A stretch of DNA of 26,190 nt. Source: GCA-002722245 sp964230605 (GTDB lineage: Bacteria > Bacteroidota > Bacteroidia > Flavobacteriales_C > GCA-002722245). A program made the translations under genes and the position numbers. The notes under the pieces were generated by a model. That model saw only the letters and a list, made by a program, of their open reading frames with translations. It was not told where the DNA came from and ran no database searches. The DNA lies in the NCBI GenBank assembly GCA_964230605.1, contig CAXRIN010000067.1, positions 1-26,190 on the forward strand. Direction: 5' to 3'. How positions within the stretch are numbered: position 1 is the first letter of the stretch; the number at the start of each line of letters is the position of its first letter. Shown here piece after piece: positions 24,823 to 26,190 of this stretch.

Positions 24823-25962
24823 ATGAGTGAAAAGGTTCAAATTTTCGACACCACATTAAGAGACGGAGAACAAGTCCCTGGATGTAAATTAGTGACTGAA
24901 GAGAAAATCATCATCGCTAAAAAACTAGAGGAACTTGGAGTTGATATTATTGAGGCAGGTTTTCCAGTTTCATCTCCTGGAGATTTTAATTCGGTTGTTG
25001 AAATTTCTAAAGCTGTTACAACCCCAACAGTTTGTGCTTTAACAAGAGCAGTTGAAAAAGATATCGATGCTGCGGGTGAAGCTTTAAAATTCGCTAAAAA
25101 AGGAAGAATTCACACAGGTTTAGCTACATCAGCTATGCACCGTGAATACAAATTAAGAATGACTGCCGAGCAAGTTATTGAAAAGGCTTCTTTCGCTGTT
25201 GGTCACGCAAAAAAATACGTTGAGGACGTTGAGTTTTACGCTGAGGATGCAGGAAGAACTGATAACGAATATTTAGCAAGAGTTTGTGAGGCTGCAATTA
25301 AAACCGGAGCTACGGTCTTAAATATTCCTGATACAACAGGTTACTGTTTACCTGATCAATACGGAGCTAAGATTAAGTATTTAATGGAGAACGTTACTGG
25401 AATCCACAAAGCTACTTTATCCACACACTGTCATAACGATTTAGGTTTAGCAACAGCTAACTCTATTTACGGAGCAATCAATGGGGCTCGTCAGATTGAG
25501 TGTACTATTAACGGTATTGGAGAAAGAGCTGGTAACACTTCTTTAGAGGAAGTTGTTATGATTATGCGTCAGCAACCAGATTTAGGTTTACATACCGACA
25601 TTAATACGCCATTATTAAACTCTATCTCTAAGTTAGTTTCAGAAATGATGCAAATGCCAGTTCAACCAAACAAAGCAATTGTTGGAGATAACGCTTTTGC
25701 TCACTCATCAGGAATTCACCAAGACGGAGTTATTAAACATAGAGAAAACTACGAAATCATTGATCCTAAGGATGTTGGTGTAGATCATTCAGCAATCGTT
25801 CTTACTGCTCGTTCAGGAAGAGCTGCTGTTGCCTACAGAGCAAAATTATTAGGATACGAGCCTACTAAAGATGAATTAAATGTAATCTACGGAGAATTCC
25901 TAAAAGTTGCCGATTCAATGAGAGAGGTTAACGATGATGAATTACTTAAACTTTTAAAGTAA
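24823..25962 (+). CDS. leuA: 2-isopropylmalate synthase, short form
   Basis: Condenses acetyl-CoA with 2-ketoisovalerate in the first step of leucine synthesis. The (beta/alpha)8 DRE-TIM metallolyase domain is complete: FDTTLRDGEQVPGCKL (8-23; R13, D14), the HCHNDLGLATANS metal site (H202, H204), NGIGERAGNTSLEEVV (230-245), and AHSSGIHQDG (about 292-302). At 379 residues it stops after the catalytic and subdomain region and lacks the ~130-residue C-terminal leucine-binding domain of the long enzymes. Homocitrate synthase-type relatives look similar, but the following leuC supports leuA. No Shine-Dalgarno sequence precedes the ATG at 24823, as usual in this phylum. Confidence 0.88.
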   Translation: MSEKVQIFDTTLRDGEQVPGCKLVTEEKIIIAKKLEELGVDIIEAGFPVSSPGDFNSVVEISKAVTTPTVCALTRAVEKDIDAAGEALKFAKKGRIHTGLATSAMHREYKLRMTAEQVIEKASFAVGHAKKYVEDVEFYAEDAGRTDNEYLARVCEAAIKTGATVLNIPDTTGYCLPDQYGAKIKYLMENVTGIHKATLSTHCHNDLGLATANSIYGAINGARQIECTINGIGERAGNTSLEEVVMIMRQQPDLGLHTDINTPLLNSISKLVSEMMQMPVQPNKAIVGDNAFAHSSGIHQDGVIKHRENYEIIDPKDVGVDHSAIVLTARSGRAAVAYRAKLLGYEPTKDELNVIYGEFLKVADSMREVNDDELLKLLK

Positions 25963-25994
25963 TCCAATTTAAAAAATAGTCTTTTATAAAACTA

Positions 25995-26026
25995 TGGACC
26001 ATGAACCATCGACCATGGACCATGGA
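25995..26026 (+). repeat. Heptanucleotide tandem repeat (T-G/C-G/A-ACCA, four copies plus a part)
   Basis: TGGACCA, TGAACCA, TCGACCA, TGGACCA, then TGGA run head to tail between leuA and leuC. Copies differ by single bases, so it is a slightly decayed minisatellite. It includes in-frame ATG codons but lies ahead of the natural leuC start. Confidence 0.75.
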
Positions 26027-26038
26027 AAATATATTACA

Positions 26039-26190
26039 ATGGGAAAAACATTATTTGATAAGATTTACGATAAGCACGTTGTGCAATCGATTCCAGATGG
26101 ACCAGATGTATTTTACATCGATGTTCAATACATTCACGAGGTAACTTCACCTCAAGCATTTGATGGATTAAGACAAAGAGGTATTCCAGT
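26039..26190 (+). CDS. leuC: 3-isopropylmalate dehydratase large subunit, 5' part (cut by window end)
   Basis: The aconitase-family large subunit that isomerises 2- to 3-isopropylmalate with an iron-sulfur cluster. Only the first 50 codons are present. MGKTLFDKIYDKHVV and IHEVTSPQAFDGLRQRGIPV are typical of LeuC N-termini. ATG at 26039 is chosen over the in-frame ATG at 25994, which would add repeat-derived residues (MDHEPSTMDHG). It follows leuA by 76 bases in the same direction. The usual IDRH or IDLH before IHEV reads IDVQ here. Confidence 0.88.
   Translation, partial: MGKTLFDKIYDKHVVQSIPDGPDVFYIDVQYIHEVTSPQAFDGLRQRGIP

Noticed and set aside
25994..26038. In-frame ATG at 25994 as leuC start
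   Set aside because: It would put 15 residues made of the tandem repeat before the conserved LeuC N-terminus.
1..26190. CRISPR array, tRNA, rRNA, insertion sequence or phage genes
   Set aside because: No direct repeat array with spacers, tRNA-like cloverleaf, transposase, integrase or structural phage protein was seen.

Overview
The window looks like chromosomal DNA of a Bacteroidota bacterium, most likely a Flavobacteriales member; the family is not resolved. The supporting signs are strong AT richness, starts without a clear Shine-Dalgarno sequence, TAnnTTTG-type boxes just upstream of several genes, two CotH/hydrolase-type lipoproteins with Cys near residue 18-19, and Bacteroidota-style gene sets. 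I see no tRNA, rRNA, CRISPR array, insertion sequence or phage gene. All functions are read from motifs and memory of protein families; no search was run.

Positions 1-8932 are a mixed accessory stretch on both strands. It holds an orphan membrane histidine kinase, a short unknown protein, a class I methyltransferase, a DTW-domain tRNA-modifying enzyme, a single-domain degenerate DEAD-box protein, an unknown lipoprotein, a CotH-family lipoprotein, a small exported protein overlapping a lipoprotein alpha/beta hydrolase, and an exported FrnE-like DsbA-family protein. A GC-rich palindrome sits between two convergent genes (3651-3670).

Positions 8929-15309 form an aromatic amino acid catabolism locus. 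A tightly packed minus-strand operon (14458 down to 8929) encodes a Glu/Leu/Phe-type amino acid dehydrogenase, homogentisate dioxygenase, 4-hydroxyphenylpyruvate dioxygenase, fumarylacetoacetase and a flavin reductase-like protein. Phenylalanine hydroxylase is divergent. Together they take phenylalanine through tyrosine and homogentisate to fumarate and acetoacetate, but no maleylacetoacetate isomerase, tyrosine aminotransferase or pterin carbinolamine dehydratase is visible here. The fumarylacetoacetase seems to start at a non-standard ATA or ATT codon.

Positions 15454-22776 are a four-gene plus-strand operon: a PrkA-family AAA+ protein, a DUF444/YeaH VWA protein, SpoVR/YcgB, and a second, different PrkA-family protein. 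It is the counterpart of enterobacterial yeaG-yeaH-ycgB with an extra PrkA paralogue, and is the most system-like unit in the window.

Positions 22790-26190 hold a convergent helical-repeat protein, a 467-base gap with hairpins and a possible leader peptide, a short 2-isopropylmalate synthase (leuA), a heptanucleotide tandem repeat, and the start of leuC, cut by the window edge. This is the beginning of a leucine biosynthesis operon.
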